Shown: piece by piece, positions 7,592 to 15,325 of the stretch | How positions within the stretch are numbered: position 1 is the first letter of the stretch | How the letters are laid out: every line of letters begins with the position of its first letter | Assembly: GCA_024644775.1 (NCBI GenBank) | Contig: JAHEHB010000002.1 | Span: forward strand, 2,740-42,357 | Length of the DNA: 39,618 bases | Source: Deltaproteobacteria bacterium | Lineage (GTDB): Bacteria > Desulfobacterota > Desulfobacteria > Desulfobacterales > SURF-15 | Direction of reading: 5' to 3' | The notes under the pieces: model-generated | The model's input: only the letters and a program-made list of their open reading frames with translations | Database searches by the model: none | What the model was told of the DNA's origin: nothing | Program-made: the position numbers and the translations under genes

Positions 7592-8422
7592 ATGAGACGA
7601 TTGTTGGTTGCAGTATTTTGTTTGGTTTTTGTTGTTTGTTTCTTTCCCGCAGGTTCTGTGGCTGAAGAAAAGCTTCTGATGATGGCGACGACCACCAGCA
7701 CGGACAACACCGGTTTGTTGGATTATCTTATTCCAAAATTCAAAGAGAAAACCGGCATTGAATTAAAGTGGACGGCAACCGGCACCGGAAAGGCGCTCAA
7801 ATTGGGAGAGAATTGCGATGTGGACATTCTTATGGTTCATGCCCCACCGGCCGAGAAAAAATTTGTGAATGCCGGGTTCGGTACGGATCGTCGCGAAATC
7901 ATGTACAACGATTTTGTTATCATCGGGTCTGCAGAGGACGCAGCTGGCATCAAGGGAAAATCCATTAAAGAAGCCTTGCAGACGATTCAGGCGAAGCAAG
8001 CCGTTTTTGTCAGCCGTGGAGACAATTCCGGTACAAACAAAAAGGAACTTTCCCTGTGGAAGGCGGCCGACTTGCCGGTTCCGGAAAAAGAGCGCTGGTA
8101 TGTTCAGACCGGCCAGGGTATGCTGGCAACCATCAATATCGCTGCGGAACGCAATGGGTATACGATGACAGACCGGGGAACCTACATTAAATATGAAGAC
8201 AATTTGAAAGGGAATCCACCCCTTAAGATTTTAGTCGAAGGAGACGCGGTATTGCTGAATCAGTACAGCGTAATTGCCATAGATAAAAAGCATTGTCCGA
8301 AAGCGAAATACGATACGGCCAAGCAATTTATCGAATGGATCACGGGCGCAGAAGCACAGCAGCTGATAAAGGATTTTAAACTTTTAGGAAAACCATTATT
8401 TACGCCGAATGCGAAAATGTAA
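7592..8422 (+). CDS. tupA: Tungstate ABC transporter substrate-binding protein TupA
   Basis: Periplasmic binding protein of 276 residues that captures tungstate for uptake. A typical signal peptide with a hydrophobic core (residues 1-24, ending before AEEK) is followed by ATTTSTDNTGLLDYLIPKF, the TTTS-type oxyanion-binding start characteristic of TupA, and then GTGKALKLGENCDVDILMVH. Length and the VSRGDNSGTNKKEL motif also fit TupA rather than ModA or WtpA. AAGGAAAGG lies upstream of ATG 7592. The permease and ATPase genes follow, but a strong terminator hairpin intervenes (8463-8522), which could let the binding protein be made in excess. TupA proteins generally prefer tungstate strongly over molybdate; the preference of this one is inferred from family membership. 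Confidence 0.93.
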   Translation: MRRLLVAVFCLVFVVCFFPAGSVAEEKLLMMATTTSTDNTGLLDYLIPKFKEKTGIELKWTATGTGKALKLGENCDVDILMVHAPPAEKKFVNAGFGTDRREIMYNDFVIIGSAEDAAGIKGKSIKEALQTIQAKQAVFVSRGDNSGTNKKELSLWKAADLPVPEKERWYVQTGQGMLATINIAAERNGYTMTDRGTYIKYEDNLKGNPPLKILVEGDAVLLNQYSVIAIDKKHCPKAKYDTAKQFIEWITGAEAQQLIKDFKLLGKPLFTPNAKM

Positions 8423-8462
8423 GGGGCGGTTAGAAATAGTTTGATAAAAACCTATAAGTAAC

Positions 8463-8522
8463 GCGACTGCATGTGAGCAGAAATTCGCCACCATTTCTTC
8501 TCACTGCAGTCGCATTTTTTTT
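8463..8522 (+). terminator. Intrinsic terminator between tupA and tupB
   Basis: GCGACTGCA-GTGAG-AGAAAT pairs with ATTTCT-CTCAC-TGCAGTCGC (right arm ends at 8513), giving about 20 bp with only single unpaired bases and an 8-nt loop, and eight T follow (8515-8522). This is a textbook rho-independent terminator shape placed inside the operon, so it probably acts as a partial terminator or attenuator. Confidence 0.85.
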
Positions 8523-8538
8523 CTGCTCCGGAACTGTC

Positions 8539-9228
8539 ATGAATTTCTTATTGGAAGGGTTTTTCCAAGCCTTTAATTTACTGGTAAGCGGCAACGCTGA
8601 AACCTATTCTGCGGTTTGGGCGACGGTAAAGGTATCCAGCTATTCCATCGGATGCAGCCTGCTCCTAGGGATACCCCTTGGATTTTGTCTCGGCTATTTC
8701 GACTTCAACGGGAAAAAACCGCTCCGGACAATTGTCGATACGATGATGGCGCTGCCGACGGTGTTTATCGGTCTGATCGTTTATGCATTCCTGACCCATC
8801 GTGGTCCGCTGGGAGACTTCGGTTTGCTTTTCACCTTGCCCGGTATCGCCATCGGCCAGACGATTTTAGCGTTACCCATTGTCATCGGCCTGAGCGCGAC
8901 TGCGGTCGAAAGCATGGATCAAAAGCTTCGAATCACGATCATGTCCATGGGAGCCAATCGGAGGCAACTCTTTTTGAGCAGTTTATGGGAATCCCGGCAC
9001 GGTATACTGGCCGGCGCCATCGCTGCTTATGGACGCGTTATGACGGAAGTGGGGATTTCCATGATGGTCGGGGGTAACATCAAGTGGCATACGCGTACCA
9101 TCACAACGGCGATCGCATTGGAAACCAACAAGGGGCAATTCGGCGTGGGAGTGGCACTGGGTCTTGTTCTTTTAGCCATTGCGTTTTGTGTGAATGTCTC
9201 CGTTTCATTTTTACGCCGAAGGTACTAA
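8539..9228 (+). CDS. tupB: Tungstate ABC transporter permease TupB
   Basis: Inner-membrane permease of 229 residues with several hydrophobic helices. The start MNFLLEGFFQAFNLLVSGNA followed by YSAVWATVKVSS is typical of TupB, and the EAA-like cytoplasmic loop is seen in SMGANRRQLFLSSLWESRHG before GILAGAIAAYGRVMTEVGIS. I chose ATG 8539: an upstream GTG at 8473 would place the first 22 codons in the terminator hairpin and its T run. Neither start has a good ribosome binding site, so expression may be low relative to TupA. The gene ends 2 bp before the putative start of tupC. It forms the channel with TupC and receives tungstate from TupA. Confidence 0.9.
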   Translation: MNFLLEGFFQAFNLLVSGNAETYSAVWATVKVSSYSIGCSLLLGIPLGFCLGYFDFNGKKPLRTIVDTMMALPTVFIGLIVYAFLTHRGPLGDFGLLFTLPGIAIGQTILALPIVIGLSATAVESMDQKLRITIMSMGANRRQLFLSSLWESRHGILAGAIAAYGRVMTEVGISMMVGGNIKWHTRTITTAIALETNKGQFGVGVALGLVLLAIAFCVNVSVSFLRRRY

Positions 9229-9230
9229 AA

Positions 9231-10253
9231 TTGGAATTGGATCAGCCAATCTATGAGATCAATTCTCTGAAACGTTCATATGCCGGAAAGACGGTTTTGG
9301 CAATTGATCACCTCACCGTTCAACCGGCTTCCATCGTCGGGCTCATCGGTCCAAATGGCAGCGGGAAAAGCACCTTCCTGAAACTGATGGGTTTGATTGA
9401 AAGACCCACCCAAGGTACGATTCATTTTGATGGCCGCCTCGTCGAACCGTTTTCAGATGAAGCCAGATTTTTGATCACCATGCTCCCACAAGAGCCGTTT
9501 CTTATGAAACGCAACGTATTTAACAATGTTTCATATGGACTTAAATTGAGGGGCAATGGCAGGGATGTTGCCGATCGGGTCCATGAAACGCTTTCTCTGG
9601 TCGGCTTACCTAGTAAAGATTTTGCAAGACGCCCCTGGTATGCGCTTTCAGGGGGTGAGACACAGCGTGTGGCGTTAGCCGCAAGACTGGCATTAAAGCC
9701 CAAAGTCCTTTTATTGGATGAGCCTACAGCCAGCGTCGATGCTGCCAGCGCACAGCTTATTAAGGAGGCATCGCTTCGGTCACGCCGGGAATTGGGTACT
9801 ACGCTCATTGTTGCCAGTCATGACTGGCAGTGGCTTTATGAGATCTGCGATGAAGTCTTGCATTTATTCAAAGGTAAAATTTTTGGAAGAGGCCGTGAAA
9901 CGATTATCTTCGGACCCTGGCAAAAGTTGGGAACGGGAAAATGGGGGAAAATTTTATCCGACAAACAACAGTTGTTGGTACCCGAACCCTCAGACCGGGA
10001 GGCGTCGGCTGTAATTGATGTTTTGTCGGTTAGTGAAAACGGCTCAACCGTTGCCGGTGAGGATATTGTTCTGCGTGGCACCGTTTCCCGGCTCAGCCTG
10101 GAAAGAAAAACAGGTCAAATATTTGCCACGATACTTATTGGGGATCTTCCCTTCACCGTGAGGTTGACGCCTCAACAGAACAAAAAACATACCATATTTC
10201 CGGGAAAAACCATATATCTTGGCTATCGCCTTGATCAGATCAAATGGATTTAA
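9231..10253 (+). CDS. tupC: Tungstate ABC transporter ATP-binding protein TupC
   Basis: ATPase subunit of 340 residues. Walker A is GPNGSGKST at 40-48, the Q-loop is LPQEPF near 85-90, the signature LSGGETQRV begins at 139, Walker B is VLLLDEPT at 159-166, and the switch histidine is in ASHD. After about residue 265 comes a C-terminal domain (AGEDIVLRGTVSRLSLERKT, later FTVRLTPQQNKK and IYLGYR) that resembles a TOBE-type oxyanion-binding fold. The frame is open upstream to 9084 inside tupB, but protein similarity begins at LELDQPIYEINSL, so TTG 9231 with GAAGG upstream is the likely start; TTG 9237 is also possible. Three bases separate it from the next gene. Confidence 0.9.
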   Translation: MELDQPIYEINSLKRSYAGKTVLAIDHLTVQPASIVGLIGPNGSGKSTFLKLMGLIERPTQGTIHFDGRLVEPFSDEARFLITMLPQEPFLMKRNVFNNVSYGLKLRGNGRDVADRVHETLSLVGLPSKDFARRPWYALSGGETQRVALAARLALKPKVLLLDEPTASVDAASAQLIKEASLRSRRELGTTLIVASHDWQWLYEICDEVLHLFKGKIFGRGRETIIFGPWQKLGTGKWGKILSDKQQLLVPEPSDREASAVIDVLSVSENGSTVAGEDIVLRGTVSRLSLERKTGQIFATILIGDLPFTVRLTPQQNKKHTIFPGKTIYLGYRLDQIKWI

Positions 10254-10256
10254 ATA

Positions 10257-11024
10257 ATGAAAGTATACTTTGGCTTCGATGATACGGATACTCATGATTC
10301 GCTTTATGGCACCGGCAAACTCGTAAGATGGTTTCAAAGCGCTATGCCTGATGGGTGTGAATGCCTGGGTGTAGTTCGTCAGCAACTGTTTGTATGTGAT
10401 GAAATTCCATCTACCTCCCACAATAGCGCGGCGTGCCTGATCGCTGAGATGTCTGAACCGGATCTTATGAATGAAGCTATCGAAAGTGCCGCAGACCATC
10501 TCAAGCATCATGCTATTGGTGGAAGTGATCCTGGATTATGTGTGGCCACTGAATTTGATTCATCCGCAGATCGTCTTATCGATTTTGGTCGTCGTTGTAC
10601 CTACTCGGTTTCAACACAGAAACAGGCTCTCGAGGCTGCAAAAAAAGTTCATATTTCCGGCCATGGCGGCACAAACGATGGAATTATCGGCGCCGCCGCC
10701 GCTGTCGGGCTGACGGTTTCCGGTTGGTCCGGTCGATTTATTGAATTTGGAAATTTGCGCAATCATCCGGATGAATGCTTGCTTTTTAACGCCATTAAAA
10801 TGGACGGTTGGATGCACCGTTCCGATATTATAGACATGCCGCGCCCGAGTCCCCCCTCCGGTCATCAACAAAATCTTGTGCGTGTCTTTTGCTTTGATCA
10901 ACGCGTCGAGAATGGGAAACAGAGCGTTCCCTCCTCGGTCCATTATGCTTTGCCCACCGATTTTGATTACATTAATATCCGGATGCATCCGGAAATAGTT
11001 GGTTGCCTCTGTCTTTTTGAGTAG
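10257..11024 (+). CDS. TiaS-like protein of unknown function, linked to the tungstate transporter
   Basis: The N-terminus MKVYFGFDDTDTHDSLYGTG resembles the FGxDDTD catalytic loop of TiaS, the archaeal tRNA-Ile2 agmatinylcytidine synthetase, and GTNDGIIGAAAAVGLTVSG (about residues 137-155) resembles its GLIGALAAIG segment. TiaS is roughly 420 residues with an OB fold and a zinc ribbon; this protein has 255 residues and shows neither, so it cannot be a normal TiaS. The short IRMHPEIVGCLCLFE end has two cysteines but no zinc-ribbon pattern. It starts 3 bp after tupC and is almost certainly co-transcribed and perhaps translationally coupled with it. The aspartate-rich loop suggests a nucleotide- or phosphate-handling enzyme. 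A role in tungsten homeostasis or cofactor handling is an inference from position alone. Confidence 0.7.
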   Translation: MKVYFGFDDTDTHDSLYGTGKLVRWFQSAMPDGCECLGVVRQQLFVCDEIPSTSHNSAACLIAEMSEPDLMNEAIESAADHLKHHAIGGSDPGLCVATEFDSSADRLIDFGRRCTYSVSTQKQALEAAKKVHISGHGGTNDGIIGAAAAVGLTVSGWSGRFIEFGNLRNHPDECLLFNAIKMDGWMHRSDIIDMPRPSPPSGHQQNLVRVFCFDQRVENGKQSVPSSVHYALPTDFDYINIRMHPEIVGCLCLFE

Positions 11025-11123
11025 TTGCTTACTGACTAATGATTCGCCCATTAGTGGGGAGTCGATGTGAAGCCGTCCTTTTTCTCGTTCTTCTTATCAT
11101 TGCTGTCCACGCTATCGCTTTGG

Positions 11124-11154
11124 TCACCGGCGCGAGTTTGCGAGCGTCCGGTGA
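11124..11154. terminator. Possible bidirectional hairpin between convergent genes
   Basis: TCACCGG (11124-11130) and CCGGTGA (11148-11154), extended inward by CGC/GCG, form a GC-rich stem between the convergent TiaS-like gene and vapC. It lacks a T run, so termination activity is uncertain. A second small stem, ACTAATG/CATTAGT, lies at 11035-11055. Confidence 0.3.
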
Positions 11155-11155
11155 G

Positions 11156-11536
11156 CTATCCGGTTCGGGCTTCTTTATATTTTACGCCTGGCAATCCTTT
11201 GAAGTCCGCATCTTGAGTCCATATGGTAGCATTTTCAATCTGGCCAGTTGCATAAATGAAACTGTCTGCCATGGGTAAATTATGCCTCAGGCTAATCATT
11301 GCAGCCTTCAGAGCGATTTCTTCATTCAACTCAATAACTTTTCCTTGCTTCATTTGCGCAATGGTTTGCAGAGCTTGTGCCTCATCAGCAACCTGATTTA
11401 CTTTTTTGAATACTTCGTATAGGCAAACTACAGGAACAACTAGGATTGCCGTATTCTCGATGGGTTCTGTAAAGTATGAAGAATTTTTCTCATCGAAAAA
11501 ATATTCGATCCAACCCGATGTATCCACAAGATTCAT
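11156..11536 (-). CDS. vapC: PIN-domain ribonuclease toxin VapC
   Basis: Toxin of a type II toxin-antitoxin pair, 126 residues, the usual VapC length. The PIN-domain acidic residues are visible: D5 in LVDTSGWIEYF, E41 in CLYEVFKK, D91 in MADSFIYAT, and D109/D111 in TQDADFKGLPGV. VapC toxins cleave RNA, often initiator tRNA or rRNA; the target here is unknown. The start overlaps the antitoxin stop by 4 bp (ATGA), indicating translational coupling. The active site looks intact, so the toxin is probably functional. Confidence 0.93.
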   Translation of the reverse strand: MNLVDTSGWIEYFFDEKNSSYFTEPIENTAILVVPVVCLYEVFKKVNQVADEAQALQTIAQMKQGKVIELNEEIALKAAMISLRHNLPMADSFIYATGQIENATIWTQDADFKGLPGVKYKEARTG

Positions 11537-11742
11537 AGTCTATTCTCCCTTTCCCTTTGGAAAGTGGCATCAAGACCTTTTAGAAATCCCTTCATTTCAG
11601 ACATCGGGCGGATGGGAATTATTTCAATGCGGTTGTCAAAGCTTATAACTTGAAGCTTCTCTCCAGGCTGTAATCCCATACGCTCTCTTATTTTCTTGGG
11701 GATTACGACTTGATATTTTGGGGAGAGTGTTACGGTTTCCAT
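11533..11742 (-). CDS. vapB: AbrB/SpoVT-type antitoxin VapB
   Basis: Antitoxin of 69 residues. The N-terminal swapped-hairpin DNA-binding domain is clear in VTLSPKYQVVIPKKIRERMG and LQPGEKLQVISFDNRIEIIP; the C-terminal tail (SEMKGFLKGLDATFQRERE) should wrap around and inhibit VapC. AGGAGG precedes the ATG. Pairs of this type usually repress their own promoter. It lies directly downstream of a small overlapping ORF and gene debris. Confidence 0.92.
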   Translation of the reverse strand: METVTLSPKYQVVIPKKIRERMGLQPGEKLQVISFDNRIEIIPIRPMSEMKGFLKGLDATFQRERENRL

Positions 11743-11924
11743 ATCGACCTCCTTTTTGTAAAACTTATATCTGGTCGATGTTCAAGTGTCAATATCTGCC
11801 GAATTATTTCCTGCACCGTCACAACATCGATTAATGGTCGTCCGCCACCATGCGTATCTGCTATAGCGGCATCAAGTTCCTTTTTGTCCAAGTGGTTTAT
11901 CTCCACCTCACCACACAAGGCCAT
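11730..11924 (-). CDS. Small ORF of unknown function overlapping vapB
   Basis: This 64-codon frame begins with an ATG that overlaps the stop of the preceding IMPase remnant (TGATG) and ends 13 bp inside vapB, so that the vapB ribosome binding site lies within it. The product has natural-looking composition (for example GGGRPLIDVVTVQEIIRQIL). I do not recognise a family. It may be a fragment of another gene, a real coupled small protein, or chance coding; the frame is also open upstream of the ATG, which favours a fragment. Confidence 0.3.
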   Translation of the reverse strand: MALCGEVEINHLDKKELDAAIADTHGGGRPLIDVVTVQEIIRQILTLEHRPDISFTKRRSIWKP

Positions 11925-12346
11925 CAGCACGAAGCTGGGACTCGCGAAAGCAGCTTTTTGTGCAGCTGCGGATTCGCTCCGATCGCCTGCAGACGGTGTC
12001 GCCAGTTGCTTGCATCGTACGAGAGGTCCAGGCTCTGACCGTCCAAGTCTGTGACCCGGTCACCCGCTTCTTCCAAGATCACCGACGAGCCCGCGAGGCT
12101 CCAGAGGCCGAGTTCGTTAGCGACGAAAGCCCCCAGCTGACCTTCGGCGAGCTGTGCCAAGTAGAGGGGGCAGCCAGCTGACTGGATTCCTCTCACATGA
12201 GGCCAGATCGAGCGAAAGGCTCGCAGCTCTCTTTCCATCCGCTGCGAGTCATCGCAGAAGTGAAAGGAGTGGTCGATGAGCACCGCAGAAAGCTCGGTCT
12301 CTCGAGTGACCGAGATCGATTCGTCGTTTCGCGTCGCTCCTTTAGG
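11924..12346 (-). pseudogene. 3' remnant of an inositol-monophosphatase-family gene
   Basis: About 140 codons match the C-terminal half of IMPase/HisN/CysQ-type phosphatases: ISVTRETELSAVLI, then RGIQSAGCPLYLAQLAEGQL, GLWSLAGSSVILEEAGDRVT, and the natural end QAIGANPQLHKKLL. The N-terminal half with the metal-binding DPxDGT and GExE-type motifs is missing, so it cannot be an active phosphatase. The remnant is GC-rich and is joined in frame to an AT-rich ORF at about 12346, making a chimeric 193-codon frame that starts at TTG 12505. The sharp composition change marks the junction of two unrelated sequences. Confidence 0.65.
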
Positions 12347-12727
12347 TAATAGACGGCCGACTATAGTAAAATATGATTTTAATCGCTCCCTCAAAATATA
12401 GATTTCGTTTAAATAATTTTCCATATGATAAATGAGGTGTCGAGTTTTTGAAATACTGGTTTTACGATAGGGAAATCTGCCTATATAAATCTCGATATCC
12501 AACAATCAGTAGCATGAATCTGCTATTTCACGAAAACCATTATAAAGTTTTGAAAAGAAAATATCAGGGGGTCTGAGCTTTCTTTCCATTTGTTTTGGCC
12601 CATTGAGCCCAAACAAATGATTTTTGAAGATTTCTTGATACTCTTTATTGTATATCAAATCGTCTTTAGCGAATAGCTCTCTCGCTTTTCTAACAAAAAT
12701 TTCTGGATATTTTTCGAAACCCTTCAT
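12346..12727 (-). pseudogene. AT-rich helical ORF broken by an in-frame TGA and truncated
   Basis: Starting at ATG 12727, a frame of 73 codons (MKGFEKYPEIFVRKARELFA and onward) ends at TGA 12508-12506, and the same frame continues with LLDIEIYIGRFPYRKTSISK, then TRHLIYHMENYLNEIYILRE and RLKSYFTIVGRLL before running into the IMPase remnant. The two parts read as one mostly helical protein with a premature stop. The second part vaguely resembles HEPN-like families, but I cannot confirm this. No hairpin suggestive of a selenocysteine insertion element was noticed after the TGA, so a nonsense mutation is more likely. Confidence 0.5.
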
Positions 12728-13249
12728 AATCTGAAAGCTTACAAGTAATTATACGGATCTGGATATTATTACCATTGTAATGTTATCCGTCGTTAAATTC
12801 CGTAGGTTATCGTACCAGAAAACTAACTATCATCCAAGTACCGATCCTTAGACAATGCGCAGGGGGTGTTTTATGCAGAAAAGCTATTTAACTGGGGTGG
12901 CGATTATGAAAAAGTCGAAGATCCGCCTCAGGAGGGCTGGCCGTGTCGACAATCCCATATTTCGTTTTCGACACTGGATTTTGCTTTGACGTAGAAGATA
13001 GACTCCGCTTTTCACCGGGTCTTTTGTATTTGGGCAAAGATCCAGGTTCTGCCGGTATCCTACACTCATCTGATAATTTCGATTTTCACTCCCACTTTCA
13101 ACCGGGACCATATCCGGTCTGCACTCACCGCCGTTATGTTTCTGGAAAGGGCGAGAACGAGACAGGCTCGGTCTCCAAGGGAGAGACCAAGGGGTTGTTG
13201 CCGGTACCAGAGAGGCAGCTAATGCGGCATCCTCTGCCCTGTGTCCGTC
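12728..13249. other. Intergenic region without recognisable gene
   Basis: This stretch of 522 bp separates the debris region from the phosphatase operon. Two overlapping frames are open (plus 12943-13281, minus 12884-13111), but neither has a good ribosome binding site, domain or typical composition. No repeat or terminator was convincing. Confidence 0.5.
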
Positions 13250-15325
13250 CTATTTTTTCCTGTGCAGAACGGCTATGGTGATATCGTCAAACGGTTCGGC
13301 GCCGGAAATATGTTTGTCGATTTGATTCATAATTTTTTCGATTAGTTCGTCTGCAGAATTAAAGGGGGCCCACAATATTTTTTCAAGGCGTTCTTTTGTA
13401 AAAGGCTGACTATCTTTGTTTTGCGCGTCAACGACTCCATCGGTAAAAACCAATAGCGTGTCTCCTTTTGCCAGGGTCGCATTGCCAACCGGATGGTTGA
13501 GATACGGTTGTAAGCCCACGGCCGGACCGGTGGGGTTTAACCGCGCTTTAATTTTACTCCGGCCGATGATAAGCGGTGGTTCGTGGCCGCCGTTTATATA
13601 ATAAAAGTCACCGGTATCAGGATTTATAATGCAGTAGAATAGTGTGGCAAACATGCCGGCTTTTTCATGGGTGATTGAAATGTAGTTGTTGATGGATCTG
13701 AATGTTTTTCGTAGTATTTCCATGGGGTTGGTGTCTGCGTTTAAATGATTTTCGCTCACGGCTTGTCCCGATAAGACCCGAATAAAGCTTCGAAACAGCG
13801 CCATGAATAATGCAGCGCCGACTCCCTTGTCGCAAACATCTGCGACTACGATTCCGATTTTTTTTTCCTGACCCAACGTGAAAGCATCGTAAAAGTCGCC
13901 GGCTACATGTCGTGCTGCTTGAAAATAGACTTTCAATTCCCATCCGGTCGCCTCCGGAAGTGCTGTCGGGAAAAAACCAGATTGGATTTCCCGACCGATT
14001 TCCAGTTCGCGTTCCGCTAGTCGCCGGGCTTTTTCAGTTTCCGCAAATAACAGTGCTTTTTCTATACCCAGACCGAAAAGTAGAAATGTGAGCGTACAGA
14101 GTAAGAGAAAAAAGGAACGGGCAAACTGAAAAATGAGACCGCCGGTAAAAAAGAAAAGGACGCCAATGACCGCATAGACACCGGCAATAAATAACGTCCC
14201 CATTGAAAGAGGCAACGAATTAAATCGTATCGATAGGGAAAGAATAATCGTCAAAATCAGTAACTCGATCAAATGCATTGCGGCATTCGGCACCAATCTA
14301 AGAAAGGATTGTGATAAAATTTTTTGAATGATCGTACCATGAACGGCCGCCAAAGGGAGAAGAACTTCCGACCGGATTTTAAACGGTTTTTCCACGGTTT
14401 CGGACATGACAACGATCTTTCCGGTCAGTTCTTGTTTCAACTTCTCCATATCCGAAGGCTGCTCTGGTGCCTGGGATACCTGTTTGTAGCTGTAGTGTTT
14501 GGATTGGGTTTCAAAAGAGGGGTCGCTGAGGATCATATTACCATGTCTATCCGTCGGGATAACGATTTCAGTAGACGAATACGAATCACTTTTCTTTATT
14601 CCTTTTAAAGTGATAGAAACGCCAGCTTTGATGCTGATTTGGTCGGGGGTTACACCAAGATAATCACACACCACACGAAACGGTAAACTGGGGTAGAATG
14701 CATCTTGATACCGCACGAGAACAGGAACTCGCCGAAGAATACCGTCCGGATCAGGTGTTGCATTGATAAACCCAAGTCCTTTTGAAGCCATCGACAGTTC
14801 AGGAAAGGGGATATGAGGTTTAGCGCCGACATAGAACCATTTGGTGCTCCCGTCCACCACAACCTGCCATTTAGTCGTATCCATAACTTTGGTTTTTTCC
14901 TGGCTGAAAATGGTCTTTGCTGGCGCTAATGAGTCAGATAGTAAATTAAAAGAAAGTCCCAAAAATACTTTCGCTGCATCTGCGGTTGCATTGATTAAGG
15001 CCCGGTCTTCCGCATGATCCACTTTGTTGTCGAATATGAAGTCGATCGATAGTGCGGAAACCTTCATAGAAGACAGATTCCGTATGACTTTGGCATGGCT
15101 GGACCGAGAAAAATATAAATTAGCATCGACGTACACAACAGGATGGATCACTTGAGAAGGAGTCGGCATTATTTTCGGCCGAAAGAGGACCAGTCGGTCA
15201 ATAATCTGTGAATTCCATAAGTCGAATTTTTCCTGATAAAACCAGAAGCACGCCCATGAAACGATCAGGGAACTCATCACCAGTAGTACCCTGATTTTTA
15301 GTTTACCCGTTTTGAGGATTGTCAA
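13250..15325 (-). CDS. CHASE2-sensor serine phosphatase (SpoIIE/RsbU-type PP2C)
   Basis: Membrane-bound signalling phosphatase of 691 residues. A first membrane helix (about 10-30) leads into an extracytoplasmic CHASE2 domain (about 35-345, with VVYVDANLYF, ALSIDFIFDN and GFINATPDPDGILRRVPVLV), then three membrane helices between about 350 and 425, a short coiled coil (426-450, ending REIQSGFFP), and a SpoIIE-type PP2C domain to the end. Metal-binding aspartates are present in AGDFYD (D477), VADVCDKG (D496) and FTDGVVDAQN, and EPFDDITIAVLHRK closes the domain, so it should be active. Such enzymes usually dephosphorylate an anti-sigma-factor antagonist; no such partner is encoded nearby. It overlaps the upstream gene by 4 bp (ATGA), so its signal is probably connected with the two YceI-type proteins encoded before it. 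Confidence 0.93.
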   Translation of the reverse strand: MTILKTGKLKIRVLLVMSSLIVSWACFWFYQEKFDLWNSQIIDRLVLFRPKIMPTPSQVIHPVVYVDANLYFSRSSHAKVIRNLSSMKVSALSIDFIFDNKVDHAEDRALINATADAAKVFLGLSFNLLSDSLAPAKTIFSQEKTKVMDTTKWQVVVDGSTKWFYVGAKPHIPFPELSMASKGLGFINATPDPDGILRRVPVLVRYQDAFYPSLPFRVVCDYLGVTPDQISIKAGVSITLKGIKKSDSYSSTEIVIPTDRHGNMILSDPSFETQSKHYSYKQVSQAPEQPSDMEKLKQELTGKIVVMSETVEKPFKIRSEVLLPLAAVHGTIIQKILSQSFLRLVPNAAMHLIELLILTIILSLSIRFNSLPLSMGTLFIAGVYAVIGVLFFFTGGLIFQFARSFFLLLCTLTFLLFGLGIEKALLFAETEKARRLAERELEIGREIQSGFFPTALPEATGWELKVYFQAARHVAGDFYDAFTLGQEKKIGIVVADVCDKGVGAALFMALFRSFIRVLSGQAVSENHLNADTNPMEILRKTFRSINNYISITHEKAGMFATLFYCIINPDTGDFYYINGGHEPPLIIGRSKIKARLNPTGPAVGLQPYLNHPVGNATLAKGDTLLVFTDGVVDAQNKDSQPFTKERLEKILWAPFNSADELIEKIMNQIDKHISGAEPFDDITIAVLHRKK

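Noticed and set aside
8473..8538. GTG start for tupB
   Set aside because: The codons lie in the intrinsic terminator hairpin and T run; the TupB-like sequence starts at the ATG 8539.
9084..9230. Upstream extension of tupC inside tupB
   Set aside because: The extra 49 residues come from a different frame of tupB and do not belong to the ABC ATPase; the domain starts at LELDQPIYEI.
12506..12508. TGA read as selenocysteine
   Set aside because: No SECIS-like hairpin was apparent after it, and the gene is truncated anyway, so a nonsense mutation is simpler.
12884..13281. Overlapping open frames on both strands in the 12.7-13.2 kb spacer
   Set aside because: No ribosome binding site, no domain, atypical composition; the plus-strand frame also runs into the end of the phosphatase gene.
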